This document shows positions 9,049 through 19,586 of a stretch of 64,000 nt of DNA, piece by piece. The translations under genes were made by a program, and so were the position numbers. The DNA is taken from NCBI GenBank assembly GCA_902543185.1, contig CACBXB010000002.1, positions 62,001 to 126,000 on the forward strand, given 5' to 3'. Origin of the DNA: Paracoccaceae bacterium. GTDB taxonomy: Bacteria; Pseudomonadota; Alphaproteobacteria; Rhodobacterales; Rhodobacteraceae. The notes below the pieces were generated by a model. The model searched no databases. It was given only the letters and a program-made list of their open reading frames with translations, and was not told the DNA's origin. Numbering within the stretch: the first letter of the stretch is position 1; each line of letters begins with the position of its first letter.

Positions 9049-9505
9049 AGTTGCCGTTAGCTGGACAAAGGAAGCCGATCAAGATTTAGGCCTCCCAAAA
9101 TTTGAAACTGACGGAGCAGCTGGCGCAGACTTGCGAGCCAATTTTAATACAGAATTTCGTTCAAGTGGTTTAACTTTAGCTCCATTGCAGCGAGAATTGA
9201 TCCCTACTGGGTTATGTTTTGAAATACCGAGTGGTGTGGAAGGCCAATTGAGACCCCGCTCGGGCTTAGCTTTAAAGTATGGTCTGACTTTATTAAACTC
9301 ACCTGGTACGATTGATAGTGATTATAGAGGTCCAATTGGCTTGATCATAATAAATATGGGCGAGCTTGATTTCAAAGTAACTCACGGTATGAGAATCGCA
9401 CAGATAGTTTTCGCTGCAACTTTGAAAGTTCAGTTCAAAGTTTCAAAAAATTTGAGCCAGACAATTAGAAGCAATAGTGGGTTCGGGTCAACGGGAATGA
9501 AATGA
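9041..9505 (+). CDS. dut: dUTP diphosphatase
   Basis: Hydrolyses dUTP to dUMP, keeping uracil out of DNA and feeding thymidylate synthesis. The 154-residue trimeric-type enzyme shows the conserved motifs: GADLRA, RPRSGLALKYG, NSPGTIDSDYRG with the catalytic aspartate, and the C-terminal GFGSTG arm that closes the active site. The start is ATG 9041, with GAGG at 9031-9034 as ribosome site inside the end of coaBC. It overlaps both coaBC (8 bases) and the next gene (ATGA), indicating a tightly coupled operon. Confidence 0.96.
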   Translation: MPEVAVSWTKEADQDLGLPKFETDGAAGADLRANFNTEFRSSGLTLAPLQRELIPTGLCFEIPSGVEGQLRPRSGLALKYGLTLLNSPGTIDSDYRGPIGLIIINMGELDFKVTHGMRIAQIVFAATLKVQFKVSKNLSQTIRSNSGFGSTGMK

Positions 9506-10539
9506 TATTAGCTATTCTTTCTTTTTTGGTCTTTGCTTGGTTTATTGCTGGATATTTGGGAATGAGCCAAAATTTACGAGGGGCCTCTGTTTTTATTACA
9601 TTAGCTTCTATACTTGGAGCTCTTTTTCTAATTCCTGAAACAAATTCCTTTTCGATCATAATGGGTGGTTGGGCTCCTTGGGCAACGATCTCCTTTATTT
9701 TCTGTGTAACTTTTTTTTTCAGATTATTTGTCAGTAGTCTTAGAAACAAATCGAACGAAGATTACCCAGACGAGGTTCAAGAAGCAGATGAGTTTTCAAA
9801 TCATGAACTAGAGCGTTATTCTAGGCATATTTTATTGAAAGAACTTGGTGGGCTTGGACAACGACGCATTAAAGATTCCAGTGTTTTAATTATTGGAGCA
9901 GGAGGTTTAGGTGCTCCAGTTATTCAATATCTAGCCGCATCGGGGGTTGGAACAATTGGGATTATTGATCATGACAAAGTCAGTTTATCAAATTTGCAAA
10001 GGCAAGTTATTTACCCAACAAAACAAGTAGGAGAGCAAAAGGTTTTCTCAGCAGTGGATGCTATTTATCGGTTGAATAATAATGTAAATGTGCGGCCTTA
10101 TAATAGACGACTAAATTCTGAAATAGCCGAAGAAATTTTTTCTGAGTATGATGTTGTCGTAGATGGAACTGATAATTTTGAGACACGGTATATATCGAAC
10201 TCAGCTGCTGTTATTACCAAAAAACATTTAGTTTCAGGGGCTTTGAGTCAATGGGAGGGCCAAGTTTCAGTATTTGCTCCGCACAAAGGCGGGCCCTGCT
10301 ATGCTTGCGTTTTTCCAAGCCCACCCAAAGATGGCTTGGCAGTAACGTGTTCTGAGGGTGGTGTTTTTTCTCCTCTGCCAGGCGTTATTGGCTCGGTTAT
10401 GGCCGTTGAGACTTTGAAAATTTTAAGCCATTCAGGTAACACATTATTAGGACAAATGTTTATCTATGATGGTTTGAAGGGGGAAAGTCGTAAGATAAAA
10501 ATCAACCTAAATAAAAAATGCCCAATTTGCTCTATTTGA
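9502..10539 (+). CDS. Membrane-anchored ThiF/MoeB-type adenylyltransferase (E1-like)
   Basis: An E1-like enzyme that adenylates the C-terminal glycine of a small sulfur carrier (ThiS or MoaD type). Residues 100-345 carry the catalytic domain: nucleotide loop GAGGLGAP (132-139), DHDKVSLSNLQRQ, and two CxxC pairs (CYAC and the C-terminal CPIC) that form the structural zinc site. The first about 80 residues are three hydrophobic segments (about 3-19, 28-44, 57-78), unusual for the cytosolic E. coli enzymes, suggesting membrane attachment. Which carrier it serves (thiamine or molybdopterin) cannot be told. The start overlaps the dut stop (ATGA). Confidence 0.88.
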   Translation: MILAILSFLVFAWFIAGYLGMSQNLRGASVFITLASILGALFLIPETNSFSIIMGGWAPWATISFIFCVTFFFRLFVSSLRNKSNEDYPDEVQEADEFSNHELERYSRHILLKELGGLGQRRIKDSSVLIIGAGGLGAPVIQYLAASGVGTIGIIDHDKVSLSNLQRQVIYPTKQVGEQKVFSAVDAIYRLNNNVNVRPYNRRLNSEIAEEIFSEYDVVVDGTDNFETRYISNSAAVITKKHLVSGALSQWEGQVSVFAPHKGGPCYACVFPSPPKDGLAVTCSEGGVFSPLPGVIGSVMAVETLKILSHSGNTLLGQMFIYDGLKGESRKIKINLNKKCPICSI

Positions 10540-10549
10540 AGATATTAAG

Positions 10550-12565
10550 ATGGTAAATAAAAACCCACTACTGACCAGTTGGAATACTCCTTACAAAATT
10601 GCACCGTTTGATGAAATTTTGGATGACCATTTTTCTGAAGCTGTGGAAAGAGCAATGGAATATGAGCTTCAGGAAATCCGAGAAATTTCCGAAAACTCTG
10701 ATCCACCAACCTTCGAAAATACTATTCATGCACTATTAAAGTCGGGTAATTTACTCGAAAGGGTTCTTTCTGTTTTTTATACTTTGGTGAGTGCAGACTC
10801 TAATACCCAACGCGAAAAGCTGATGACAGAATTTTCTCCAAAGTTGTCATCACATTCATCAAAAATTACATCAAATGAAAAACTTTTTAATCGCATTCAG
10901 GAACTATTTGAGCAAATTGATAGTTTAAACTTATTACCTGAAGAACAGAGGCTTCTAGAAAAAATACATCAAGATTATGTAAGGGCAGGCGCTGCTCTTA
11001 ATAATCAAAGTAAAGAAAGACTGAAAGATATTAAAAAACAGCTTTCAATTTTAGGTACCAAATTTTCCCAAAATTTACTAGCTGATGAACGTTCCTGGCA
11101 TCTTGAGCTTGGCTTAGAGGACCAAAATGTACTACCTAATTTTCTGGTTGAAGCTGCAAGAAAAGCAGCAGATGAAAAAGGGATAACAAATCCGATTATC
11201 ACACTGTCTCGATCTATTATTACACCATTTTTAAAATTTTCTCCTAATCGCAAACTGAGAAAACAAGCGCAACAAGCATGGGTATCTCGAGGAATGCAAA
11301 AAGAAGAAACTGATAATAGGCCAATTGCGCGTGAAATATTGGCTTTACGGAGACAGATGGCCGATCTGCTTGGTTATAAGAATTTTGCTGAATTTAAGCT
11401 AGAGACAGAAATGGCAAAAAAGCCAGAAAACGTAGAGAAGCTATTGCTGAAGGTTTGGGGCCACTCGAAAAAACAGGCTTTAGCAGATCAAAAAATTCTA
11501 ACCTCCTACATGGCCAAGGATGATATAAAGGATAATTTTAGTTCTTGGGACTGGCAGTATTATTCAGAGAAAAGAAGACAAAATGAGCATGAATTAAACG
11601 AATTAGAGATAAAACCGTATTTTAGTTTGGACCAGATGATCAAAGCTGCATTTTATTGTGCAAATAAATTATTTGATCTTTCATTCGTACCAATAGATCT
11701 GCCTCTTTATCATAATGACTGTAAAGCTTGGGAGGTTTTCAGAAAAAATAAGACTATTGGGTTATTTATAGGAGATTACTTTGCTAGACCATCTAAGCGA
11801 TCTGGTGCTTGGTGTAGTGCGTTTCAATCTCAAGCTAAATTTCCAACCGTACAAAAGCCAATAGTTTTGAACGTTTGTAATTTTGCAAAAAGCTCACCTA
11901 CGCTCTTATCTTTTGATGACGCTCAAACATTATTTCACGAATTTGGTCACGCGCTTCATCAACTATTATCTAACGTTACCTACGAACCTATGTCAGGAAC
12001 CTCTGTTTCGCGCGATTTTGTTGAATTGCCCAGTCAGTTATTTGAACATTGGCTGACCGTCCCAGACGTTTTGAAAAAGTTTGCACGTCATTATGAAACC
12101 AAAATACCGATTTCAGACGAGTTGATAGAAAGAATTAAAGGTGCCTCAAATTACGATATGGGTTACCAAACCGTTGAATATACCTCCAGTGCTCTGGTGG
12201 ATCTTTATTTTCATCTTTCCGATACCGATCACGATATCATGAAACTTCAAACTGAAATTTTAAGCAAAATAGAAATGCCTGAGGCAATTGAGATGAGACA
12301 TGCAACTCCACACTTCGCTCATGTATTTTCGGGTGGTTATTATGCTGCTGCTTACTACAGTTACATGTGGTCGGAAGTTATGGATGAGGATGTTTTTTTG
12401 GCTTTCGAGGAAGCAGGTAATCCATTTGATGAAAAGTTGGCTAATTCATTAGAAAAAAATATTCTCTCCATAGGAAATAGTATAGATTCTGAATTAGCCT
12501 ACGTTAAGTTTCGAGGCAAACTACCAAAGGTAGATGCTCTTTTGAAAGGTCGTGGACTTGTTTGA
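10550..12565 (+). CDS. M3 family metallopeptidase (Dcp / oligopeptidase A type)
   Basis: Cytoplasmic zinc peptidase for short peptides. The 671-residue protein has the zinc motif HEFGHALH at about residues 463-470, followed by MSGTSVSRDFVELPSQLFEHW, which binds the third zinc ligand and is typical of peptidyl-dipeptidase Dcp. The C-terminal HVFSGGYYAAAYYSYMWS segment is also family-typical. No signal peptide is visible, in line with a cytoplasmic enzyme. It starts 10 bases after the ThiF/MoeB gene and may be cotranscribed. Dcp and oligopeptidase A (PrlC) are close relatives, so the symbol is left open. Confidence 0.92.
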   Translation: MVNKNPLLTSWNTPYKIAPFDEILDDHFSEAVERAMEYELQEIREISENSDPPTFENTIHALLKSGNLLERVLSVFYTLVSADSNTQREKLMTEFSPKLSSHSSKITSNEKLFNRIQELFEQIDSLNLLPEEQRLLEKIHQDYVRAGAALNNQSKERLKDIKKQLSILGTKFSQNLLADERSWHLELGLEDQNVLPNFLVEAARKAADEKGITNPIITLSRSIITPFLKFSPNRKLRKQAQQAWVSRGMQKEETDNRPIAREILALRRQMADLLGYKNFAEFKLETEMAKKPENVEKLLLKVWGHSKKQALADQKILTSYMAKDDIKDNFSSWDWQYYSEKRRQNEHELNELEIKPYFSLDQMIKAAFYCANKLFDLSFVPIDLPLYHNDCKAWEVFRKNKTIGLFIGDYFARPSKRSGAWCSAFQSQAKFPTVQKPIVLNVCNFAKSSPTLLSFDDAQTLFHEFGHALHQLLSNVTYEPMSGTSVSRDFVELPSQLFEHWLTVPDVLKKFARHYETKIPISDELIERIKGASNYDMGYQTVEYTSSALVDLYFHLSDTDHDIMKLQTEILSKIEMPEAIEMRHATPHFAHVFSGGYYAAAYYSYMWSEVMDEDVFLAFEEAGNPFDEKLANSLEKNILSIGNSIDSELAYVKFRGKLPKVDALLKGRGLV

Positions 12566-12607
12566 TCAACAAATTTCTGCAAATTTAAGTTTTTTTAACC
12601 AAGATGG

Positions 12608-12636
12608 TTGACTCTACCATATTCCATACATAAATA
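12608..12636 (+). promoter_or_regulatory. sigma70-type promoter of groESL
   Basis: TTGACT at 12608-12613, a 17-base spacer, then TAAATA at 12631-12636. The predicted transcription start falls at or just inside the CIRCE operator, the normal arrangement for HrcA repression. Confidence 0.75.
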
Positions 12637-12643
12637 CCGCTTG

Positions 12644-12670
12644 TTAGCACTCATATACCATGAGTGATAA
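12644..12670. promoter_or_regulatory. CIRCE operator (HrcA binding site)
   Basis: TTAGCACTC at 12644-12652, nine bases, then GAGTGATAA at 12662-12670. This matches the CIRCE inverted repeat (TTAGCACTC-N9-GAGTGCTAA) with one base changed in the right arm. It lies 44 bases before groES, so HrcA repression of groESL is expected; hrcA itself is not in the window. Confidence 0.92.
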
Positions 12671-12714
12671 TTGCCCGGTTAGGGCACAATGTAACTTAGT
12701 GAAGGAGCCTTAAT

Positions 12715-13002
12715 ATGGCATTAAAACCACTTCATGACCGTGTTCTTGTTCGCCGCGTAGAAAGCGACGAAAAAACGTCAGGCGGACTGATTATTCCTGA
12801 AAGTGCCAAAGAAAAGCCTGCAGAAGGTGTTATCGTAGCTGCTGGAGAAGGCGCTCGTAAGGACAGCGGTGAACTAATTGCTATGTCAGTTAGCGAAGGT
12901 GATAAAATTCTATTCGGCAAATGGTCTGGAACAGAAGTGACTATTGATGGAGAAGAACTTCTTATCATGAAAGAAAGCGATATTTTAGGCACTTTGTCCT
13001 AA
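12715..13002 (+). CDS. groES: Co-chaperonin GroES
   Basis: Ten-kilodalton lid of the chaperonin. The 95-residue protein has the N-terminal [11 protein letters not shown] strand, the mobile loop ([19 protein letters not shown]) that contacts GroEL, and the roof motif. A strong GGAG ribosome site precedes the ATG. It is the first gene of the CIRCE-controlled groESL operon, 42 bases ahead of groEL. Confidence 0.98.
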   Translation: MALKPLHDRVLVRRVESDEKTSGGLIIPESAKEKPAEGVIVAAGEGARKDSGELIAMSVSEGDKILFGKWSGTEVTIDGEELLIMKESDILGTLS

Positions 13003-13029
13003 TCGCTAAATATTAATTTTAACAAATAG

Positions 13030-14700
<1,671 letters not shown>

Positions 14701-14720
14701 CTCTAAAATAAGTATTTTTA

Positions 14721-14752
14721 AAAACCCTGGGATTAATCCTGGGGTTTTTTTT
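14721..14752. terminator. Rho-independent terminator of groESL, possibly bidirectional
   Basis: An A/CCC-rich left arm pairs with a GGGGTTT right arm around a TTAA loop, giving about 11 base pairs with two G-T pairs, followed by a run of eight T. A-rich sequence on the left flank means it could also stop transcripts of the convergent purK gene. Confidence 0.85.
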
Positions 14753-14766
14753 GGAAAATTGCAAAT

Positions 14767-15837
14767 TTAACTTTTAATTCGGTTAAAGTGGCCCATTTTA
14801 CGGCCTGGTTTAACATCTACTTTTCCATACAGGTGTAGAGCAAGAGAACCATCCGCAACTAATTGGTTCGTTTTATAAATTTCGTCCCCGATAAGATTTT
14901 CCATTATTATATCGTTGTGCCTTTCAGAATTACCAAGTTTCCAACCCGTTATAGCCCTAATATGCTGCTCGAACTGATCTACTGTGCAGCCATTTTGTGT
15001 CCAATGCCCAGAGTTATGAACTCTAGGAGCAAACTCATTTATAACTAAAGAGTTTTTTTCTAAAAAGAATTCAATACCAATTACTCCAACGTAGTTTAAT
15101 GTCTCTAAAATTTTTGTTGCAATTAAAACAGCTTCCGTCTTTTGCTGCACTGTAAGGTTTGCTGGTACAGTTGTAGTTCTTAAAATTCCCTCTTTATGCA
15201 CATTTTCTCCTGGATCAAAGCATGATATTTGCCCATCCATTGATCGTGCTCCAATTACAGAAAATTCACGAGAAAAATTTACGAAACCCTCTAGTATTAA
15301 ATCTTTTGTGCTTGAGGCTTTCCATATATCTTCGGCCTGTGAAGCGGAATCCAATTTTAGTTGTCCTTTCCCATCATATCCATAACGTCTTGTTTTTAAT
15401 ATGCTGGGAGTTCCAATTTGATCTATTGCTTGAATTAAATCTTCTTGAGAGTTTACTTCATAAAAGCTTGCGGTTTTAAAGCCTAACTTATTTATAAACT
15501 CTTTTTCTAAAAGTCTGTCTTGTGATATTCTCAGAGCTTCTCTGCTTGGAAAAATTTCACATTGTTTCTCAATAATATCCAATGCACCAGTAGGAATATT
15601 TTCAAACTCATATGTGACCACATCAACGCTTGAAGCAAATTTATCAAGTTCGTCATAATCATCATATTCCGCCTGTGTAAATCTAGATGACACATTTGAT
15701 GCGGGAGGGTTGGAACTTGGTTCAAAAATATGGGTTTTAAAACCCAGTCGGCTGGCTGCTATACTAAGCATCTGCCCCAGCTGTCCACCGCCCAGTATGC
15801 CTATTGTGGACCCGCTTAATAGTACTGCTTTATTCAT
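14767..15837 (-). CDS. purK: 5-(carboxyamino)imidazole ribonucleotide synthase
   Basis: ATP-grasp enzyme that carboxylates AIR with bicarbonate to N5-CAIR in purine synthesis. The protein (356 residues from this start) opens with the dinucleotide loop [12 protein letters not shown], carries the ATP-grasp motif [13 protein letters not shown] and the metal-binding [15 protein letters not shown] segment. ATG 15837 overlaps the purE stop by 8 bases; an in-frame ATG at 15849 would add four residues and cannot be excluded. It forms an operon with purE, whose product uses N5-CAIR. Confidence 0.95.
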   Translation of the reverse strand: MNKAVLLSGSTIGILGGGQLGQMLSIAASRLGFKTHIFEPSSNPPASNVSSRFTQAEYDDYDELDKFASSVDVVTYEFENIPTGALDIIEKQCEIFPSREALRISQDRLLEKEFINKLGFKTASFYEVNSQEDLIQAIDQIGTPSILKTRRYGYDGKGQLKLDSASQAEDIWKASSTKDLILEGFVNFSREFSVIGARSMDGQISCFDPGENVHKEGILRTTTVPANLTVQQKTEAVLIATKILETLNYVGVIGIEFFLEKNSLVINEFAPRVHNSGHWTQNGCTVDQFEQHIRAITGWKLGNSERHNDIIMENLIGDEIYKTNQLVADGSLALHLYGKVDVKPGRKMGHFNRIKS

Positions 15838-16318
15838 CTTTAGGCTCATTAGGTATTGAAGCCGATAAAGCTATCCGCCAATCACTGAGGGTTTTGTTTA
15901 GTTTTGCATCAGACAGTGCTATTATTTGAACCGCCAACAAGCCGCCATTTTTGGCACCTTGCGCTCCTATAGCCATTGTTGCAACTGGATAACCTCTAGG
16001 CATTTGCAAAATAGAATAGAGGCTATCCATGCCATTTAAAGTTGTAGTTGTAACAGGCACACCGACAACGGGTAGATTAGTTTTTGACGCTATCATTCCT
16101 GGAAGATGAGCTGCTCCTCCAGCACCGGCGATAATTACTTTAAGACCTCTTTTTTCAGCTGACTTTCCGTATTCCCATAAACGATCTGGAGTTCTGTGAG
16201 CTGAAACAATTTTTGTTTCATAAGTTACCCCAAGCTCTGATAAAATATCAGCTGCCTCCTTCATGGTTGACCAATCTGATTGGCTTCCCATGATTAACCC
16301 TACCTGGATTTTGCTCAT
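15830..16318 (-). CDS. purE: N5-carboxyaminoimidazole ribonucleotide mutase
   Basis: Converts N5-CAIR to CAIR, the step after PurK. The 162-residue length is that of class I PurE. Conserved motifs are MGSQSDW near the N-terminus, SAHRTPDR and [11 protein letters not shown] around the active site, and the GVPV strand. Its stop overlaps the purK start. A small DUF465 gene lies 46 bases upstream on the same strand, an arrangement I recall from other Rhodobacterales. Confidence 0.97.
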   Translation of the reverse strand: MSKIQVGLIMGSQSDWSTMKEAADILSELGVTYETKIVSAHRTPDRLWEYGKSAEKRGLKVIIAGAGGAAHLPGMIASKTNLPVVGVPVTTTTLNGMDSLYSILQMPRGYPVATMAIGAQGAKNGGLLAVQIIALSDAKLNKTLSDWRIALSASIPNEPKDE

Positions 16319-16364
16319 TTTTTACCTCATGTTCACAACTATCCTATTATAATAGGAATATATC

Positions 16365-16589
16365 TTAGGCAATAATATCGGGTGTGAGTCGATCTTCTAG
16401 TCGCTTAATTTTGTCTTTTAATTGTAATTTCTTCTTTTTAAGTCTTTGGATCACAAGTCTATCGGTAGTCGCAGAATTAGAAAGTACGGTAATTGCCTGA
16501 TCTAAATCGCTATGTTCTTGGCGAAAGAATTCCAACTCCACCCTCAAGACTTCTTCTGTTTTCATTGATATTTTGTCTGAAGTGTTCAT
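16365..16589 (-). CDS. DUF465 (YdcH-like) small coiled-coil protein
   Basis: A 74-residue charged, almost entirely helical protein. The core (LRVELEFFRQEHSDLDQAI followed by a lysine-rich QRLKKKKLQLKDKIKRLEDRL) matches the YdcH/DUF465 pattern. Function is unknown in the family. The start at 16589 is assumed; an internal ATG eight residues on (MKTEEVLRV) is also possible. It lies upstream of purE and may be cotranscribed with purEK. Confidence 0.8.
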   Translation of the reverse strand: MNTSDKISMKTEEVLRVELEFFRQEHSDLDQAITVLSNSATTDRLVIQRLKKKKLQLKDKIKRLEDRLTPDIIA

Positions 16590-16731
16590 ATAATGACCTG
16601 ACTGAATGACTTAATTTAATAGGATAATTAATTTTACTTGTTAACCCCTTGAAAATTATATTTTTAGGCGCAAACTCTAATAGAGCTGCCGAACAGGAGC
16701 TTAAAAGTGTCGCTTAGAATAAGGGCTTAAA

Positions 16732-17148
16732 ATGGCAAAATTATCATTTGGTGCATATCCCCATATGCTTGGTTTTGAACAATTGGAACAGTTATTAGAA
16801 AGAACGGCAAAGTCTAGTAATGAAAGTTATCCGCCTTTCAACATAGAACAGACATCTGATCGATCATTTCGTATCAGTCTAGCCACCGCTGGTTTTTCAG
16901 AAGCAGACCTATCTATTACTTTGGAAAATCGCCAACTGTTTGTACAAGGTAAGAAAAATCAAGAAACTGGTACAAGAACCTTCCTTCATCGTGGAATTGC
17001 AACAAGACAATTCCAGAGATCTTTTGTTCTAGCAGAAGGGATAGAAGTAGGTGAGGCATTTATGGAAAATGGTTTACTCCATATTGACTTGATTCAAAAT
17101 ATTCCAACGAATGTCATTCAAAAGATTGAAATAAAAAAAAATAGTTAA
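16732..17148 (+). CDS. Small heat-shock protein, Hsp20 / alpha-crystallin family (IbpA-like)
   Basis: An ATP-independent holdase that binds unfolding proteins. The 138-residue protein starts with the IbpA-like PHMLGFEQLEQLLER, then an alpha-crystallin domain (about 37-125) with a FRISLATAGFSEADLSI strand pair and a GLLHIDLIQNIP segment corresponding to the A-x-x-x-x-G-V-L beta strand. The stretch before it (16590-16731) contains no clear heat-shock promoter or thermometer I could defend. It is transcribed alone between the pur operon and trxB. Confidence 0.92.
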   Translation: MAKLSFGAYPHMLGFEQLEQLLERTAKSSNESYPPFNIEQTSDRSFRISLATAGFSEADLSITLENRQLFVQGKKNQETGTRTFLHRGIATRQFQRSFVLAEGIEVGEAFMENGLLHIDLIQNIPTNVIQKIEIKKNS

Positions 17149-17223
17149 ATGCTAATTGGCAAAGCTAATAAGCTCCATACTTTGATGCTAATTTTTCTTT
17201 AATAAAACTACTGATAGGCAATT

Positions 17224-18165
17224 TTAGTTACTTTCGGCTATAAACTTTTCGGCATCTAGAGCAGCCATGCAGCCCATTCCTGCACTTGTTACAGCTTGGC
17301 GATAAATATGATCGGTTAAATCTCCAGCTGCAAAAACCCCTGGAACCGAAGTTCTGGTACTTCCAGGTTCAACTTTAACATAACCGCCGTGATGAGTTTC
17401 TAAAACATTTTTTACCAGCTCTGTAGCAGGTGCATGTCCAATAGCAATAAAAACGCCTTTGCAAGGTATTTCCGAGAGCTTTCCTGTCTTTGTGTTATTT
17501 ATACGAATTGCTTCCACACCGAGGGGGGCTTCTGTTCCTATAACTTCAACAAGTTCATGAAACCAAATTGGTTCAATTTTAGGGTTTTTGAATAATCTGT
17601 CCTGAAGAATTTTCTCCGCCCTGAGCTCATCGCGCCGGTGGACTAACGTGACTTTTGAAGCGAAGTTTGTTAGAAAAAGGGCTTCTTCTACAGCTGTATT
17701 ACCACCGCCAATTACTGCTATTTCTTGCCCTCTGTAGAAAAAGCCATCACAAGTTGCACAGGCAGATACGCCAAAACCTTTATATTTTTCCTCTGATTGT
17801 AACCCTAACCATTTGGCTCTTGCACCAGTTGCGAGAATAATAGCATCGGCCGTGTATTTATTACCGCTATCACATGTTGCAACAAATGGTCTTCTATCGA
17901 CCTCTAACTTTGTTACTATGTCTCCTATTATTTCACAGCCCATCGCTTTAGCATGGGATTCCATCCTTACCATAAGATCAGGCCCCTGAACTTCTGTATC
18001 CCCTGGCCAATTTTCAACTTCAGTTGTTGTTGTCAACTGGCCTCCAGGCTCAATGCCTTGAATAAGTATCGGTGAGAGCATCGCGCGACTAGCATAAACA
18101 CCAGCGGTATAACCGGCAGGGCCACTTCCGATAATAAGCACTTTGGTATGATGGTCTTGCGACAT
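17224..18165 (-). CDS. trxB: Thioredoxin-disulfide reductase
   Basis: NADPH-dependent flavoenzyme that reduces thioredoxin. From the chosen start the protein has 313 residues, standard for the low-molecular-weight type. It has the FAD loop GSGPAGYTAG, the redox-active CATCDG near residue 134, the NADPH loop GGGNTAVEEA, and the C-terminal FAAGD FAD motif. ATG 18165 follows the ribosome site AGGA; a longer frame from 18213 would add 16 residues without family support. It is divergent from the lrp gene. Confidence 0.97.
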   Translation of the reverse strand: MSQDHHTKVLIIGSGPAGYTAGVYASRAMLSPILIQGIEPGGQLTTTTEVENWPGDTEVQGPDLMVRMESHAKAMGCEIIGDIVTKLEVDRRPFVATCDSGNKYTADAIILATGARAKWLGLQSEEKYKGFGVSACATCDGFFYRGQEIAVIGGGNTAVEEALFLTNFASKVTLVHRRDELRAEKILQDRLFKNPKIEPIWFHELVEVIGTEAPLGVEAIRINNTKTGKLSEIPCKGVFIAIGHAPATELVKNVLETHHGGYVKVEPGSTRTSVPGVFAAGDLTDHIYRQAVTSAGMGCMAALDAEKFIAESN

Positions 18166-18256
18166 TTCTTCCTCATATTTGCTTTTTTTATACCTGCTGA
18201 TCTGGTGATTCAAAACCCCAAATTTACTTGATATTCAATTATCCGCTGTAAAATAT

Positions 18257-18276
18257 TATTTCAACAAGTTGGAATA
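18257..18276. promoter_or_regulatory. Candidate operator dyad in the trxB-lrp spacer
   Basis: Arms TATTTCAAC and GTTGGAATA around AA pair at 8 of 9 positions. It sits directly upstream of the lrp promoter. Lrp/AsnC regulators commonly control themselves through such AT-rich dyads, so autoregulation is a reasonable inference. Confidence 0.4.
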
Positions 18277-18279
18277 TTA

Positions 18280-18307
18280 TTGCGATTATGGGTAATTAAT
18301 TTATAAT
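18280..18307 (+). promoter_or_regulatory. sigma70-type promoter of the lrp gene
   Basis: TTGCGA at 18280-18285, a 16-base spacer, and a perfect TATAAT at 18302-18307, 23 bases before the start codon. Confidence 0.5.
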
Positions 18308-18330
18308 ATTTAAAAAAATGGAGCAGCGGT

Positions 18331-18831
18331 ATGCCTTTAACACGACTAGATTCAATAGATCGGCTAATTTTAGCAGAACTACAAACCGATGGCAAAATGA
18401 CAAACGTTGAATTAGCAAAGCGTGTTGGAATTTCTGCCCCGCCCTGTCTTCGTAGAGTTAGGGCTCTTGAGGAGCAAGGTTTTATAAAGGGTTATCACGC
18501 AGATGTTGATAGTCGCGCACTTGGTTTTGAAGTGCAGGTATTTGCTATGGTTGGTCTGCAATCACAAGCAGAAGTTGATTTGAGGCAATTTGAAGAGTTA
18601 TGCCAGGGTTGGCCTCTTGTGAGAGAATGTCACATGCTAAACGGGGAAGTCGACTTTATGCTGAAATGTGTTGCTCCTGATCTGAGCAGTTTTCAAAGTT
18701 TTTTAACAGGACAGCTACTGACTACACCTAACGTTGGTTCTGTTAAAACCTCACTTGTTATTAGAGCTGAAAAAGACGACCCGGGTGTTCCTTTTGATGT
18801 TTTAGAAGATAGACTAAGCCAGCGCCCTTAA
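18331..18831 (+). CDS. Lrp/AsnC family transcriptional regulator
   Basis: A leucine-responsive-type DNA-binding protein. The first 60 residues hold the winged helix (LDSIDRLILAEL, then VELAKRVGISAPPCLRRVRALE), with the recognition helix reading SAPPCLRRV. Residues about 70-150 form the RAM effector domain (FAMVGLQSQAEVDLRQFE, a GEVDFMLKCVAPDL core). GGAG lies 8 bases before the ATG. An AT-rich dyad and a promoter are seen upstream. The target genes and effector amino acid are unknown. Its stop overlaps the convergent pgeF stop by four bases. Confidence 0.92.
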   Translation: MPLTRLDSIDRLILAELQTDGKMTNVELAKRVGISAPPCLRRVRALEEQGFIKGYHADVDSRALGFEVQVFAMVGLQSQAEVDLRQFEELCQGWPLVRECHMLNGEVDFMLKCVAPDLSSFQSFLTGQLLTTPNVGSVKTSLVIRAEKDDPGVPFDVLEDRLSQRP

Positions 18832-19586
18832 AGCATAATGGTGGATATCAGTCTTCCGTAGTCTGACTCATTTTTGTGACAACTTCTTCTGTATGAAAAG
18901 AATTTTTTTGGATCGCTGTAGGTACAATGGCCAGTCCACTCAGTTGATAAAATATCTTCTTCTTTTAGGAGATTTAGGCTGAAATTGGGTAAGTCAAAAT
19001 GATACTTTTTGGTGAGAGTGCTATAACTAAAATAGCTTTTATTATTTTGATTTGAGCTAGTAAATTTTTCAACAAAATCCACACTCACTTCATAGGCAGT
19101 TTGACTAATACAGGGGCCAATTACCGCAGAAATTTGTCTTCTTTCTGCGCCCAAGTATTCCATTTTATTTATGGTAGAAGTCAAAACCCCATTCAACGCT
19201 CCACGCCAACCAGCATGGGCAATTCCGATAACACTGTTTTTTTCATCTGCAAAAATTACTGGTTGGCAATCAGCAGTTAAAACTGAAAGTAAGAGGCCTG
19301 GTGTATTTGTTACTAAAGCGTCCGCCTTTGGTAAGGTTTCAAACGCTCTATTACATATTATTGCTTCAACGGAATGAATTTGATTAACGCTTACTATATT
19401 ATCTAAGCATGTTCCCATATGTTGAGCGACAAGATTACGGTTACTCAGTACAGTTTTTTCATCATCACTGGAACCTAATCCACAATTCAACCCCTTGAAT
19501 ATTCCTTTAGAGCCTCCACCTTTTCGGGTAAAAAACCCATGACTAAAGTTTTTAAGTCTTGAGGATTGAATTTTTGCAAGAGTCAT
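18828..19586 (-). CDS. pgeF: Peptidoglycan editing factor PgeF (laccase-domain, DUF152)
   Basis: A multicopper-oxidase-like fold enzyme that removes mis-incorporated L-serine peptidoglycan precursors; related proteins have purine nucleoside activity. The 252-residue protein shows the N-terminal HGFFTRKGG, SVNQIHSV, the metal-site LTADCQPVIF, the signature HAGWRGAL, and GPCISQTAYEV. It overlaps midA by four bases and ends convergent with the lrp gene. Third gene of the lgt-midA-pgeF operon. Confidence 0.9.
   Translation of the reverse strand: MTLAKIQSSRLKNFSHGFFTRKGGGSKGIFKGLNCGLGSSDDEKTVLSNRNLVAQHMGTCLDNIVSVNQIHSVEAIICNRAFETLPKADALVTNTPGLLLSVLTADCQPVIFADEKNSVIGIAHAGWRGALNGVLTSTINKMEYLGAERRQISAVIGPCISQTAYEVSVDFVEKFTSSNQNNKSYFSYSTLTKKYHFDLPNFSLNLLKEEDILSTEWTGHCTYSDPKKFFSYRRSCHKNESDYGRLISTIML

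Noticed and set aside
16637-16690. CTTGAAA upstream of hsp20 as a sigma32 promoter
   Set aside because: No suitable -10 at the right distance; the surrounding AT-rich bases give several weak alternatives.
17150-17195. Two copies of ATGCTAATT after hsp20 as a terminator or repeat element
   Set aside because: They are direct rather than inverted repeats, and the possible stem is broken.
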